Position numbers and translations under genes: made by a program
DNA from: Hyphomicrobiaceae bacterium
GTDB taxonomy: Bacteria; Pseudomonadota; Alphaproteobacteria; Rhizobiales; Hyphomicrobiaceae
Reading direction: 5' to 3'
Assembly (NCBI GenBank): GCA_021775735.1
Contig: JAJFHG010000017.1
Coordinates: 1-64,000 of the forward strand
DNA: 64,000 bases
Shown here: positions 37,084 through 46,327 of the stretch, in pieces
Layout: every line of letters starts with the position of its first letter
Numbering within the stretch: position 1 is the stretch's first letter
Notes under the pieces: model-generated
What the model saw: only the letters and a program-made list of their open reading frames with translations
What the model was told of the DNA's origin: nothing
Databases searched by the model: none

Positions 37084-37637
37084 CGTATTTCCAATGCCAC
37101 CCGCTTAACGTCCCGGGTGGCTGAGCTGTGATGTGCCGGTGTGTTTTGTGCACGTGTTCGCAAGTGCGATCGCTGGCCTGGTTGCGCGTCAAACGCGCAA
37201 CGACCGTCCCAATCGATCTCGCGTCAGCAAAAAACCAACCAAGGCATTGCGAAGCAACACGTCGTTCAGGGAAGCAACACGTCGTAGAGCAACGAGCACG
37301 CAACTCTGCAAACGAACACTGCAGGCCTCTTTCGCAGCGCGGCAAAAATTTCGCGTGTGCAATCATGAGAATGAAAAGTTGCACCTTTCAATTCATGCGA
37401 CACCGGTCATGCGATACTGGCAAAACAACTTTGCGCTTTTTTTTGCAACGCACAGGACCCTGTTGCTCGTGCTCCCAAATCCGCGACACAACCGCCCGGA
37501 ACACTTTGACAACTTCAATTTTATCTCAGTTTGAACCCCTTTTATGGCCTGAGCAATGGAACTGATCCGGTGCAAAGAAAACGAAGCACATCACTCACTT
37601 TACCGCCGTACACGATACCAAATAGGGAGACCATCAC
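37084..37637. other. Gene-free stretch between hupS and the CBS gene
   Basis: No convincing gene is seen. It contains an inverted repeat GCCACCCG / CGGGTGGC (37096-37121) without a T-run, and a short direct repeat GAAGCAACACGTCGT near 37252 and 37272 (second copy with the same core). The promoter of the CBS gene should lie near the right end; a GGGAG ribosome site precedes its ATG. The stretch is about 550 bp, long for this gene-dense window. Confidence 0.4.
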
Positions 37638-38072
37638 ATGAGAGTTGCAGATATCCTTGAAGCAAAGGGAACACGTGTCAGCACAATCCGACGCGATGAA
37701 ACGATTGGTGAACTCTCAAAACGCCTTGAAGATGAGCGCATGGGCGTGATGGTCGTAAGCGACGACGGCAAGACGTTACACGGCATCATTTCAGAACGCG
37801 ATATTGCCTATGGACTCAATAAGCGTCGCGGTGCTCTACATCTTGTCAAGGTGTCGCTCCTGATGACCAAGGATGTGATCACATGCACGCGTGAAGCTTC
37901 AATTGAAACTGCTCTGCAATTGATGTCCGACAACAAAATTCGACACATTGTCGTGGTGAATCAAGATAATAACATTGACGGCGTCATCAGCATTCGAGAC
38001 GCAATGGAAATTCGATTTGGCAAAGTATTAAATCGAGCCAGTGCCTTAAAAAGAGCGTCCGCGGTCCATTAG
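37638..38072 (+). CDS. Tandem CBS-domain protein
   Basis: Stand-alone CBS pair of 144 residues. The first CBS repeat is TIGELSKRLEDERMGVMVVS...LHGIISERDIAYGL; the second is VSLLMTKDVITC...TALQLMSDNKIRHIVVVNQDNNIDGVISIRDAMEI. Such proteins bind adenine nucleotides and act as energy sensors in the cytosol. No catalytic domain is fused. It is divergent from hupS and faces pcm. A link to hydrogen metabolism is only positional. Confidence 0.88.
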   Translation: MRVADILEAKGTRVSTIRRDETIGELSKRLEDERMGVMVVSDDGKTLHGIISERDIAYGLNKRRGALHLVKVSLLMTKDVITCTREASIETALQLMSDNKIRHIVVVNQDNNIDGVISIRDAMEIRFGKVLNRASALKRASAVH

Positions 38073-38217
38073 TTTAAGCAAGTCGAACGCCCCGAACGAC
38101 TACCCAGCATATTCCAATTGCCTTTTGTCAATGCGCCACTTTTGAGCGCGCCCACAATACGAACTGGGAACGCTTGGACCTAAACGTAGGGGCTCATTTA
38201 ATTTTTGGCACCCAGCA

Positions 38218-38859
38218 ATGGATCAAACTGAATTTAAATCGGAACGTGCTCATATGGTGCGCGAGCAGGTTGTGTCTCGCGGAGTAAGAGATAGGCGAGT
38301 TCTTAAAGCCATGCGCCGCGTCCCGCGAGAGAAATTTGTGCCAACTAGAATGCAGCATGAGGCCTATAAAGATTCACCGCTGCCAATTCCAGGCGGGCAG
38401 ACTATCTCCCAGCCATACATTGTGGCCTTCATGGTCAAGGCTTTGAATTTAAGTGGCGGTGAAAAGGTTCTCGAAGTTGGTACAGGTTCAGGATACGCGG
38501 CAGCTGTCCTTGCAGAGATTGCCGCAGAAGTTTTTACCATCGAAAGAATCGGCGAATTGGCCGAAGGTGCCGCGACCGTGTTGAAAAATTCTGGCTACTC
38601 AAACGTTCATGTGCGACACGCGGACGGAACAGAAGGTTGGATCGGCGAAGCCCCATTCGATGCAATCTTAGTTTCAGCCGGTGCGCCTAAGGTGCCAAAG
38701 TCGCTTTTGAATCAACTTAAAATCGGCGGAAACCTTGTCCTTCCGATCGGGCTTGCCCACCGGGCACAAGAATTGATCCGTGTCACACGTATTGGTGAAA
38801 ATGAGTTTGAGCAAGAGGATCTTGCTGAGGTCTGCTTTGTTCCACTGATTGGCAAATAA
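38218..38859 (+). CDS. pcm: Protein-L-isoaspartate O-methyltransferase
   Basis: Repair enzyme of 213 residues that methylates L-isoaspartyl residues with S-adenosylmethionine. Family motifs: MVREQVVSRGVRDRRVLKAMRRVPREKFVP, YKDSPLPIPGGQTISQPYIVAFM, the SAM-binding VLEVGTGSGYAAAVLAE, and FDAILVSAGAPKVPKSLLNQL. It is a typical full-length cytosolic Pcm. It lies 146 bp after the CBS gene on the same strand. The 290 bp after it, up to the DUF2334 gene, show no gene; a weak GGCTG/CAGCC hairpin followed by TTTT sits at about 38950-38980. Confidence 0.93.
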   Translation: MDQTEFKSERAHMVREQVVSRGVRDRRVLKAMRRVPREKFVPTRMQHEAYKDSPLPIPGGQTISQPYIVAFMVKALNLSGGEKVLEVGTGSGYAAAVLAEIAAEVFTIERIGELAEGAATVLKNSGYSNVHVRHADGTEGWIGEAPFDAILVSAGAPKVPKSLLNQLKIGGNLVLPIGLAHRAQELIRVTRIGENEFEQEDLAEVCFVPLIGK

Positions 38860-39155
38860 GGTTGGGAAGTTGAGAGCGGGGATGCAGCCGAGCGCTCCCG
38901 AGCACGCGTTACTCAAAGGCGAAAGGTTCACGGCGTTTCATGTGCCGACTGGCTGCACAATTTTTGTCCAGCCCCCTTTTGTGAGACACTTTGATGTCGA
39001 AGAATTCAACGTCAAGAGAAGTTTTTCTGCGCCCTCCTGTGCCATAATTTCTACATCAAATTTACTATTAATCACAGCAGCCTAGCTCGCCGCGTTAACT
39101 CTTGTGCTAAATTGAGACATGAGTTAAGTTTGTGTTGAAGAGTTAGGTTGTGTTG

Positions 39156-40967
39156 ATGCGTACCTTTACCCCAGTAGTTCTTTTTTGCGCTGCAATATTT
39201 TCCGCGTCCACAGTGGGCGCCGCACCCACAAATACGCTCCCGGCACCTACTGACGATCGCTGTGTAAATATTTTCCACGACGAGTCGATTGCGGCCGCTG
39301 GGCAAAAGATAAGCGGCCCGATCAACGCAATTATGTTGGCCAACCTGCTGGGACATTGGCCTAGTTATGAAGTTCGTGCCCGCCCAATTCTGTCGTACAC
39401 GACTGCAATGCTGAATGCGTGCAAGGCAACAATCTACCTTGGCACAACTGAAGACCCAGAAATTCCAGATGCTTTCCTTGAAGATTTCTTTTCAAGTTCA
39501 CGATCCATTGCCTGGGTCGGATTTGGTGTCGATCAATTAGATTCAGATCAGTTCATAAAGACGTTCGGCCACCGTGTGGATGGCACAGTATCTATAGACG
39601 ACCCAGACGAAGCCGATGCCGCGTTTTATCAGTATGTTACCTACAAAGACAGTCTGTTTAGGAAAAGCGTCGACATCACCAACGGCAAACCAGATGGTGC
39701 GTTTGCGGCGGTGCAATTTCTTTTGGCGCGCGAAGACGGACGCAAGCATGTCGTAGCTGATCTCATCCACAACAAGACATTTCGATCAACGCCGTATTTT
39801 TTGCGTGCCAAGACCAAATATGTCGTGGGCGACATACCATTCTCCTATATGCACGAGGCTGATCGTTACTTTGCCTTCGCGGATCTATTATTTGATATTT
39901 TAGGAGAGAAACCCTACCGCAGCACGCACTTCGCTTTTGCGCGCATGGAAGATATTCACGCCAACTATGAGATTCCGCTGCTCGACGCGGCAATAGAGAC
40001 TCTGAAGTCGGAGGGCGTGCCAATTTCCATGGCCCATATCCCGATGTTCATGGATCCACTCAACGCCTTTGGCGCCGGAAAGTTCCAAAAACCGCAACCA
40101 GCGACCGATGTGAAGTCCTTTGCCAAGAATGTTGCAGAGTTAAAGACTGATAGTTCGACAGCAATCATTTGGCATGGTGTGACGCATCAGTTCGGGCTCA
40201 CTAAGAATCCTCATACCGGAACATCCGGTGATGACTATGAGTTCTGGGACATGGTCAACAATAAGCCAGTCGCCGGAGCAAGTGTTGAAGCTACGCTCTC
40301 TCGTCTGGAGAGCGCGCTTCCAGTTTTCCAAGCCTATAAACAACAGCCCCGCTACTGGGTCACACCACATTACCAGGCCTCAGCACTCGATAACCGCGTG
40401 TTTGGCGAGGTGTTCCCCTGGCAAGTGGGAAGAGTGACGTATTATTCGTCTTCATTTGGAGCAACATTTACCATTCCGGCGGCGAGCCGAGATGCATCAT
40501 CGAAAATGAAAGCGGTTACAAAGTCCAAACTACAAGCCTTAAAGAAAAAGTCTTGGAGTGATTTGGACACCCGGTCCGAACAGCCGCTCACGCAAATGTT
40601 CCCATTCGAAATTTATCGCGACGTATATGGACAAAGGATCGTACCCGAGACGCTCAACTATTTGTCATATGCGACGTCTGATCAAACGGCATTTGTCCGC
40701 ACATCTGATGACATGCTTGCAGATGCGCGTCGCAACAAGGTCGTGCGTGATTATTGGGCATCCTTCTTTTTCCACCCGTACGTATTTTCAAGCAAAAAGA
40801 ACGGCGGGACAGGGAAGTTTCAGGGTGACACATTCGAATTACGAAAACTCGTAATCGGCCTGAAGCTGCTCGGCTACCGGTTCACGTCATTGCCGAACTT
40901 CGAGCAAAGCGTGGGAGGCAATCAGGAAAATAAGAGAGCAGGATTGCAAGACCCTGCCAAGAAATAG
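39156..40967 (+). CDS. Secreted DUF2334 (polysaccharide-deacetylase-like) protein
   Basis: Exported protein of about 603 residues. The signal peptide is MRTFTPVVLFCAAIFSASTVGAA, and the ATG at 39156 fits the AGG spacing better than the GTG at 39150. The central region shows the DUF2334 pattern: RMEDIHANYEIPLLDAAIETL, GVPISMAHIPMF and IWHGVTHQFG, where a DxH-type pair and HGxxHQ would form the metal site of a carbohydrate-esterase-4-like fold. The C-terminal 200 residues are of unknown type. It is the first gene of an operon with the NfrB-like glycosyltransferase 32 bp downstream, so it may deacetylate or process the polymer. Confidence 0.75.
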   Translation: MRTFTPVVLFCAAIFSASTVGAAPTNTLPAPTDDRCVNIFHDESIAAAGQKISGPINAIMLANLLGHWPSYEVRARPILSYTTAMLNACKATIYLGTTEDPEIPDAFLEDFFSSSRSIAWVGFGVDQLDSDQFIKTFGHRVDGTVSIDDPDEADAAFYQYVTYKDSLFRKSVDITNGKPDGAFAAVQFLLAREDGRKHVVADLIHNKTFRSTPYFLRAKTKYVVGDIPFSYMHEADRYFAFADLLFDILGEKPYRSTHFAFARMEDIHANYEIPLLDAAIETLKSEGVPISMAHIPMFMDPLNAFGAGKFQKPQPATDVKSFAKNVAELKTDSSTAIIWHGVTHQFGLTKNPHTGTSGDDYEFWDMVNNKPVAGASVEATLSRLESALPVFQAYKQQPRYWVTPHYQASALDNRVFGEVFPWQVGRVTYYSSSFGATFTIPAASRDASSKMKAVTKSKLQALKKKSWSDLDTRSEQPLTQMFPFEIYRDVYGQRIVPETLNYLSYATSDQTAFVRTSDDMLADARRNKVVRDYWASFFFHPYVFSSKKNGGTGKFQGDTFELRKLVIGLKLLGYRFTSLPNFEQSVGGNQENKRAGLQDPAKK

Positions 40968-40999
40968 ATGCGTGCGCTCCGTGTTGTTTGGGGGCAAAA

Positions 41000-43822
41000 G
41001 TGGCACTGACTGACCTATATATTGGATGCCTTTTGGTATTCGGCCTGTTGATTTTAATAGCATCGATTGATGATCTCATCATTGATGTGCTCGTCGCATG
41101 CAAACTCAAAAAACCTCGAATTCCTCTTTTCAAGCCCTCAACGCGCCCGAAAAGGAGAACAAAAAATCCAAAAATTTCGGTGTGTATTGCAAATTGGCAC
41201 GAGGCGGATGTCCTCAAACCAATGGTCGAGGGCAATCTCAAAAACTTAAAGTACGATAATTTTCAGCTTGTCTTGGGTGTTTATCCTAACGATGAAGAAA
41301 CCGTTCGCGTGGCTGCAACACTTGCGAGAGCTCATCCCAAGCATGTCAAAGTTGTGATCAACAGACGCAATGGGCCAACGTCAAAAGGCCAAATGCTGAA
41401 CGAAGTATTTGCAAACCTGTTTTTGGACGAAGATACAGCGCCTGATCTTGCTGTCATTCACGACAGCGAAGACATGATCGCACCCTCCTCATTTGGATTG
41501 TACGCTCAGCTCTCACGCGACTATGCGATGATCCAAATCCCGGTCTTTTCTCTGGATTCGAGAAACCGTTCGCTCGTTGGCGCGAGTTATATGGAGGAAT
41601 TTGCTGAGCGACATTCACGCGAGATGTTGCTCCGCTCACAACTTGGCGCGTTTGTTCCCTCTGCAGGCGTCGGCACCTGCATCAGAAAAGATCTCATCCT
41701 GCATTTTCTGAAAAAACGATCGCGTGTGTTGCGGCCTGACAGCATTACCGAAGATTACATTCTTGGTGCCGAGGCCCACGCAGACGGGTTTAAAACCACG
41801 TTTGCTGCATTTCGTGACCCTCATCATTCTGGCAATCCAATTATTGCAACGCTGGAATATTTTCCTAAAGATCTATGGGCATCAATCCGGCAAAAAACAC
41901 GATGGGTCTACGGAATTTCGTTTGAAAGCACAGCCAAACTCGGCTGGCATAAAAGGCCCGGCTGGAACCTGTTCTTTCAATACCGGGATCGCAAAGGCGC
42001 GATCACAAACATTCTGCCGTTAATCTCACTTTTTCTTCTGGGTATCGGATTGATTGGGCGCCCAGACATGTCGCATCTCGGCACATTTTTGACAGCGGGC
42101 CTGTTTCTCGTACTGATTGCAAACACGTTGAATATTTTTGTGCGCATTATCATTAAAGCGTTGGCTTTTCGCGATGTTTATGGATATTTCAACATTCTCG
42201 GCCTTTTAACACGATGGCCCGTATCACTGGTCGTAAACGCGATTGCCGTTTTGCGTGCGTGGAACATGTTCTTGGTCGAGTCGAGATTTGCATCAAGAGA
42301 AGTATCGTGGGCGAAGACCATGCACGAAATTCCTCTTTCTTTTGATTTTATCACCGAGCCCGGCCGCACACTCAGTCCAGTACCGGTTGAGGCGAAGGGT
42401 CGGCGCTGGCAATACGACAGCACGCAAGCCGTTTACAGTACGGTCGCAACCATTGGAGTCGTTGGTCTTGCATTAGCACTGGTTTGGCCTGAACCGGAGC
42501 AACGTCTTGCGCAGCAACCGGCAACCGAGCTTGTCCCTGAAATAGTTACGGCATCACTTCAAAGCCCGCGGCAACAGGAGAGGCCAATCCTGGACAGCTC
42601 AGCGGAAGCTCCTCAAGTTAATCGCAATGAATTGATCATCCAAAAACAAGACCAGACAAATAGAATTTCAACGCCTCAAAGCTTGCGTGAGCATCTGATA
42701 TTCAACTCTCATAGAAATTTGGAGGATGCAGTCCGCAAACAGTTGATACGCGTTGCAGCCGCCGAAGATCTGATCGTTGCCCGTGCCGCAATCTCAAGGC
42801 AGGAGCTTAACTTCGTTGAACCAGAGAACAAAAGAAGGCCAGCGCAAATGGCGTTTGGTCATGCCAGCCAGAAAAAAAACACCTCAAAACAACACCGGAA
42901 GGCTCTAAACCGAGCACGGAAATCTTTGTCTTCTATCACCGCACGTGACAAGCATATATTGAAATACTATCGATTGGTTGCCAACACCGCAACAAACAGA
43001 CGCCAGAGAATACAACACGTTGCAACACAGGCCATTCAGAAAAGCAGCAGCGAAGACAAAAAAATTAAATTCCTGGCAGACATCATGCAGGAGTCTGTAA
43101 TCACGAAACGCCAGCGACGTCATATGATGATGGCATTTCTTTCAGGCACAGCAGGCGACAGCCAACACACGGACATCACTATTAGCGCCCGAAGTTCGCT
43201 TTTTGCCAGTAAAAGTGTTGACGATGCTGTGCTTAGAAAAATGCGTCTCAGTGATTACAGCCGAACTGACACAGTCGATTTGTTAAGAACGCACAAAAGT
43301 GGAAGTGCTCAGGCACGCATTCACGCCGAGGCATCGATACACGCTGGAAAAAGATCTGATCAGTTAATAATGGCGCGTGCCACCAATTCCGTCATCGCAC
43401 GCACTACGAGTGCCGAAGCTAAAAAAGACCAAACTTCAGCCGCACCAACAAGAACTGCAAGTGCTGAATTTGGCGATTTAATCGTTGTCTACGCGCGAAA
43501 AATCACACGCGATCAGATCAGGGCAGCACAAAAACACAACCAACAACTTTTGTCCGCAGCGATGGCCGAAAACGTATTGCGCGACGACAACAAACCAAAT
43601 TCAACCAGAGTTTCAATACTGGTACGCAAAGCACAGCAGCGTGCCAACGCCTGGTTACGGCGCAACAACCTGACTTTATCTGACATTGGCCTTGTTAAGA
43701 AAAGGAGGCGTTCATGCCAGGACCTTCTATGTGTCGACGGTATACTTGGCAATAAGACAAAGACGGTTCTGATTGCGATCGGCGAAAGGGATTCTGGCTT
43801 TTTACAGAGAAAACCGCCGTAA
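41000..43822 (+). CDS. NfrB-like membrane glycosyltransferase (GT2) with long C-terminal tail
   Basis: Protein of about 940 residues. The GTG at 41000 is preferred because GGGGG lies 5 nt upstream. After one N-terminal membrane helix comes a GT2 domain close to NfrB: VCIANWHEADVLKPMVEGNL, LGVYPNDEETV, IHDSEDMI (the DxD-type acid), SITEDYILGAEAH and QKTRWVYG (the QxxRW site of processive synthases). Several helices follow at about residues 330-410 and one at 485-505. The last 430 residues are a basic, Gln/Arg-rich, partly helical tail unlike E. coli NfrB, ending in CVDGILGNKTKTVL, which resembles a peptidoglycan-binding repeat. No cyclic-di-GMP-binding MshEN domain is recognisable. Confidence 0.82.
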   Translation: MALTDLYIGCLLVFGLLILIASIDDLIIDVLVACKLKKPRIPLFKPSTRPKRRTKNPKISVCIANWHEADVLKPMVEGNLKNLKYDNFQLVLGVYPNDEETVRVAATLARAHPKHVKVVINRRNGPTSKGQMLNEVFANLFLDEDTAPDLAVIHDSEDMIAPSSFGLYAQLSRDYAMIQIPVFSLDSRNRSLVGASYMEEFAERHSREMLLRSQLGAFVPSAGVGTCIRKDLILHFLKKRSRVLRPDSITEDYILGAEAHADGFKTTFAAFRDPHHSGNPIIATLEYFPKDLWASIRQKTRWVYGISFESTAKLGWHKRPGWNLFFQYRDRKGAITNILPLISLFLLGIGLIGRPDMSHLGTFLTAGLFLVLIANTLNIFVRIIIKALAFRDVYGYFNILGLLTRWPVSLVVNAIAVLRAWNMFLVESRFASREVSWAKTMHEIPLSFDFITEPGRTLSPVPVEAKGRRWQYDSTQAVYSTVATIGVVGLALALVWPEPEQRLAQQPATELVPEIVTASLQSPRQQERPILDSSAEAPQVNRNELIIQKQDQTNRISTPQSLREHLIFNSHRNLEDAVRKQLIRVAAAEDLIVARAAISRQELNFVEPENKRRPAQMAFGHASQKKNTSKQHRKALNRARKSLSSITARDKHILKYYRLVANTATNRRQRIQHVATQAIQKSSSEDKKIKFLADIMQESVITKRQRRHMMMAFLSGTAGDSQHTDITISARSSLFASKSVDDAVLRKMRLSDYSRTDTVDLLRTHKSGSAQARIHAEASIHAGKRSDQLIMARATNSVIARTTSAEAKKDQTSAAPTRTASAEFGDLIVVYARKITRDQIRAAQKHNQQLLSAAMAENVLRDDNKPNSTRVSILVRKAQQRANAWLRRNNLTLSDIGLVKKRRRSCQDLLCVDGILGNKTKTVLIAIGERDSGFLQRKPP

Positions 43823-43879
43823 GAAGTGTGGTGCCGTAGGATGCAAAGTTTGAGTGAGAAAAAGTGAAGGGTTGTCAGT

Positions 43880-45031
43880 GTGCATAAGTCCTTAATCGTA
43901 TTTGGAACACGACCAGAAATCATAAAGCTTGGCCCAGTATATCAAGCTCTCAAGCGTAATAACTTATGTGAGGTGCATGCCTGTTGGACAGGCCAGCACG
44001 TTGAACTTGCCGATGGGTTATCCGAGGTGTTTGATATTCAAATTGATTTCACTTGTGACGATATAGTGAAGCGTGTTGGATTGACTGAAAAAGTTGGTCG
44101 CATGCTAGAATTTCTGAGCCAACTTTTAAACGAGGAGAACTACGATTCTCTGGTTGTTCAGGGCGACACCGCGTCCGCAATGGCGGGCGCCATCGCCGGA
44201 TTTCTTTCCCGAACACCTGTTGCGCATGTCGAGGCTGGTCTTCGTACTCATGACCTCTATTCACCGTGGCCAGAGGAATTCTCTCGGCGGGTAATCAGCA
44301 TTGCCGGCTCAAAGCACTATGCACCCACGGAGGCAGCGCGCACTAATCTACGCAACGAGGGAATTTCTGCCCGTAATATTATAGTCACTGGTAATACCGT
44401 TGTGGATGCGGTGCAGTTCGTTCGTCGCAAGATTAAGAGTAGCTACACGCCTCGCTGCAAGGAGCTTCTCAATATTCCCAGCAATAAGAAGTTAATTCTG
44501 GTTACGGGGCACCGACGAGAAAATATTGGGGCACCGTTCTTGCGAATTTTGGATGCGCTTCAACAACTCGCCAACGATGGGGACAAATGCTTGGTGTTCC
44601 CGGTCCATCTCAATCCCGAGGTCAAAAATGCAGTAAGGGAACATCTTGGTTCATCTCCAAACATTTTGTTGGTGCCACCGTTGCTATATCCGGATTTCAT
44701 TTATCTTCTTGGTCGAGCATGGACAGTCATCACCGACTCCGGCGGGATTCAGGAAGAGGCACCGAGCTTCAAACTCCCAATCATCATTACGCGCGAAACG
44801 ACCGAGCGTCCGGAGGTTATTAAAGCTGGATTTGGAAAATTGGTGGGTTCCAACACAACTCAGATTGTCACCTGGGCGCGGATGCTCAGTGAAGGGCGAG
44901 AGCCCACCAGGCTTCCATTTAACAATCCCTTTGGCGACGGTAACGCAGGTGAGCGCATTGCTGCCGATCTCATAGGCGATCGTGGCCAGTCGCACCTAAA
45001 TGTTTCTGACGCGCAAATTGCGTTGATATAG
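43880..45031 (+). CDS. wecB: UDP-N-acetylglucosamine 2-epimerase (WecB-type)
   Basis: Cytosolic epimerase of 383 residues converting UDP-GlcNAc to UDP-ManNAc. Motifs: VFGTRPEIIKLGPVYQAL, GQHVELADG, VQGDTASAMAGAIAGF, VAHVEAGLRTHDLYSPWPEE, VTGNTVVDAV, LVTGHRRENIG, FPVHLNPEV, ITDSGGIQEEAPSF and TERPEVIKAGFGKLVG. These cover the catalytic acids and the UDP site. It begins 57 bp after the NfrB-like gene with AAGGG before a GTG start. The pairing of NfrB with WecB is known from the ManNAc-dependent phage N4 receptor glycan of E. coli, and suggests a ManNAc-containing polymer here. Confidence 0.93.
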   Translation: MHKSLIVFGTRPEIIKLGPVYQALKRNNLCEVHACWTGQHVELADGLSEVFDIQIDFTCDDIVKRVGLTEKVGRMLEFLSQLLNEENYDSLVVQGDTASAMAGAIAGFLSRTPVAHVEAGLRTHDLYSPWPEEFSRRVISIAGSKHYAPTEAARTNLRNEGISARNIIVTGNTVVDAVQFVRRKIKSSYTPRCKELLNIPSNKKLILVTGHRRENIGAPFLRILDALQQLANDGDKCLVFPVHLNPEVKNAVREHLGSSPNILLVPPLLYPDFIYLLGRAWTVITDSGGIQEEAPSFKLPIIITRETTERPEVIKAGFGKLVGSNTTQIVTWARMLSEGREPTRLPFNNPFGDGNAGERIAADLIGDRGQSHLNVSDAQIALI

Positions 45032-45061
45032 AGTTGCGTTGAATGCGGCCACATCGAACAG

Positions 45062-46174
45062 CTATAAATCTGTCACGATTGCAGACTTTATCACCGCGCT
45101 GATATCGGAATTGGGTTCAATGCGATAGTTGCTGTCCTCGTAAGGATCGATACTCCAGTGCCAGAAATCAACGCCCTGAAGCCAGTTACCTTGCGTCCGC
45201 AAAACGCCGAGCACAGCTCTGTACGCTTTTAGAGCCTCATCACGATCAACGATTGTAGATGGCAGTTCGTTTGAGGGTTCAGAAACGGAAGTGTCAAATG
45301 GAACGACGCCCCATTCACTAATAAAAATGGGCTTATTCAATTGCCTTGAAAAGGCTTTCAATCGTTGCATGAAACGCTCAAAGTTTTTCGTGATCATTTC
45401 TTCCGATGGATTGCCCGCCCCACGGCTCTGTGCCTCGGTGGCGAGTGGCGCGTAGGCATCAATTCCAATTTCGTCAAGATCATCCCAAAAGCCAACTTCT
45501 TCATATTCATTGAAGTTTGCTGCGTAACTAACCACGCACTTATCACAGTGCAATATCTGCTTACAGGCGCCGATCAGGTGTTGCCAAAAGGATAGAAATT
45601 CAGACTTTGATGTAAGGCCGCGTAACTCTGAGCCAACATAAAATCGCGAAGCACTAATTTCTTTGGCAAAGAGTGCAAGTTCTTGCACATACCGTCCATA
45701 CGTCTCAGTAAATTCGTGTCGTGCCTCACCGTCGAGGCTGAGAAAGCCCCGCCAAACGTCACCAGCACCAACATCATTATCAATCTCGACCCACGGGCGA
45801 ACACTAACCTCCATGCCAAGGGATGCTGCTTCTTGTGCCGCAGCCAGCAACACAGCCATGGAAGGTGGACGCTCAAGGTTGTTGACACTTTCTCGACTGA
45901 CGCTGCCAGTAGTTGGATTGACGAATGCATAGGAAACCAGCGTCACGCGGCGAAGCCCGCAGGCATACATTTCCTGAACGCCATCCCGCCATCGCACAGG
46001 ATCTTCATTCGCCATGCCATTCCAGGCAACGGCGCTGGCTCCATAGAGGCGCTGATTAGTTTTGAGATACTTGTTGTTAGCGTTACACTCGCCAATGAGC
46101 GGCAACGGAGCAAGCGCACTGCAGCTTCCAGCTCCAATCATAAATCTACGTCGACTGACGAGACACCGCTGCAA
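45062..46174 (-). CDS. Tat-exported TIM-barrel glycoside hydrolase (GH113-like)
   Basis: Protein of 370 residues. The N terminus SRRRFMIGAGSCSALAPLP is a Tat-type signal. The body has a glycosidase TIM-barrel pattern: LRRVTLVSYAFVNPT, MEVSVRPWVEIDNDVG, RFYVGSELRGLTSKSEF (candidate acid/base Glu), EIGIDAYAPLA and PIFISEWGVVPF (candidate nucleophile Glu), ending VDFWHWSIDP. The layout is closest to GH113-type beta-mannanases, but the assignment is by motif only. It is convergent with wecB (30 bp apart) and may trim the polymer made by the locus. Confidence 0.68.
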   Translation of the reverse strand: MQRCLVSRRRFMIGAGSCSALAPLPLIGECNANNKYLKTNQRLYGASAVAWNGMANEDPVRWRDGVQEMYACGLRRVTLVSYAFVNPTTGSVSRESVNNLERPPSMAVLLAAAQEAASLGMEVSVRPWVEIDNDVGAGDVWRGFLSLDGEARHEFTETYGRYVQELALFAKEISASRFYVGSELRGLTSKSEFLSFWQHLIGACKQILHCDKCVVSYAANFNEYEEVGFWDDLDEIGIDAYAPLATEAQSRGAGNPSEEMITKNFERFMQRLKAFSRQLNKPIFISEWGVVPFDTSVSEPSNELPSTIVDRDEALKAYRAVLGVLRTQGNWLQGVDFWHWSIDPYEDSNYRIEPNSDISAVIKSAIVTDL

Positions 46175-46327
46175 ATCTGTACCTCAGAGCCCGCCGCAAC
46201 AATCAGTTGACGAAAACACACGCACGAGACATCTCAACACGCCATGAGATCCAAGGCGCGTAGAAACGTCGGCCTAATTTTTAAAGGCTAGTATAGCACT
46301 TACGTACGGGTACGACAGAGCAATTTT

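Noticed and set aside
37096-37121. GCCACCCG/CGGGTGGC hairpin as a terminator
   Set aside because: No T-run follows on either strand.
37408-37425. TGGCAAAACAACTTTGC as a sigma-54 promoter for the CBS gene
   Set aside because: GG to GC spacing is two bases too long for a -24/-12 promoter.
37133-37534. Overlapping frames of about 130-145 codons between hupS and the CBS gene
   Set aside because: No ribosome site, no recognisable motif and unusual composition; probably non-coding.
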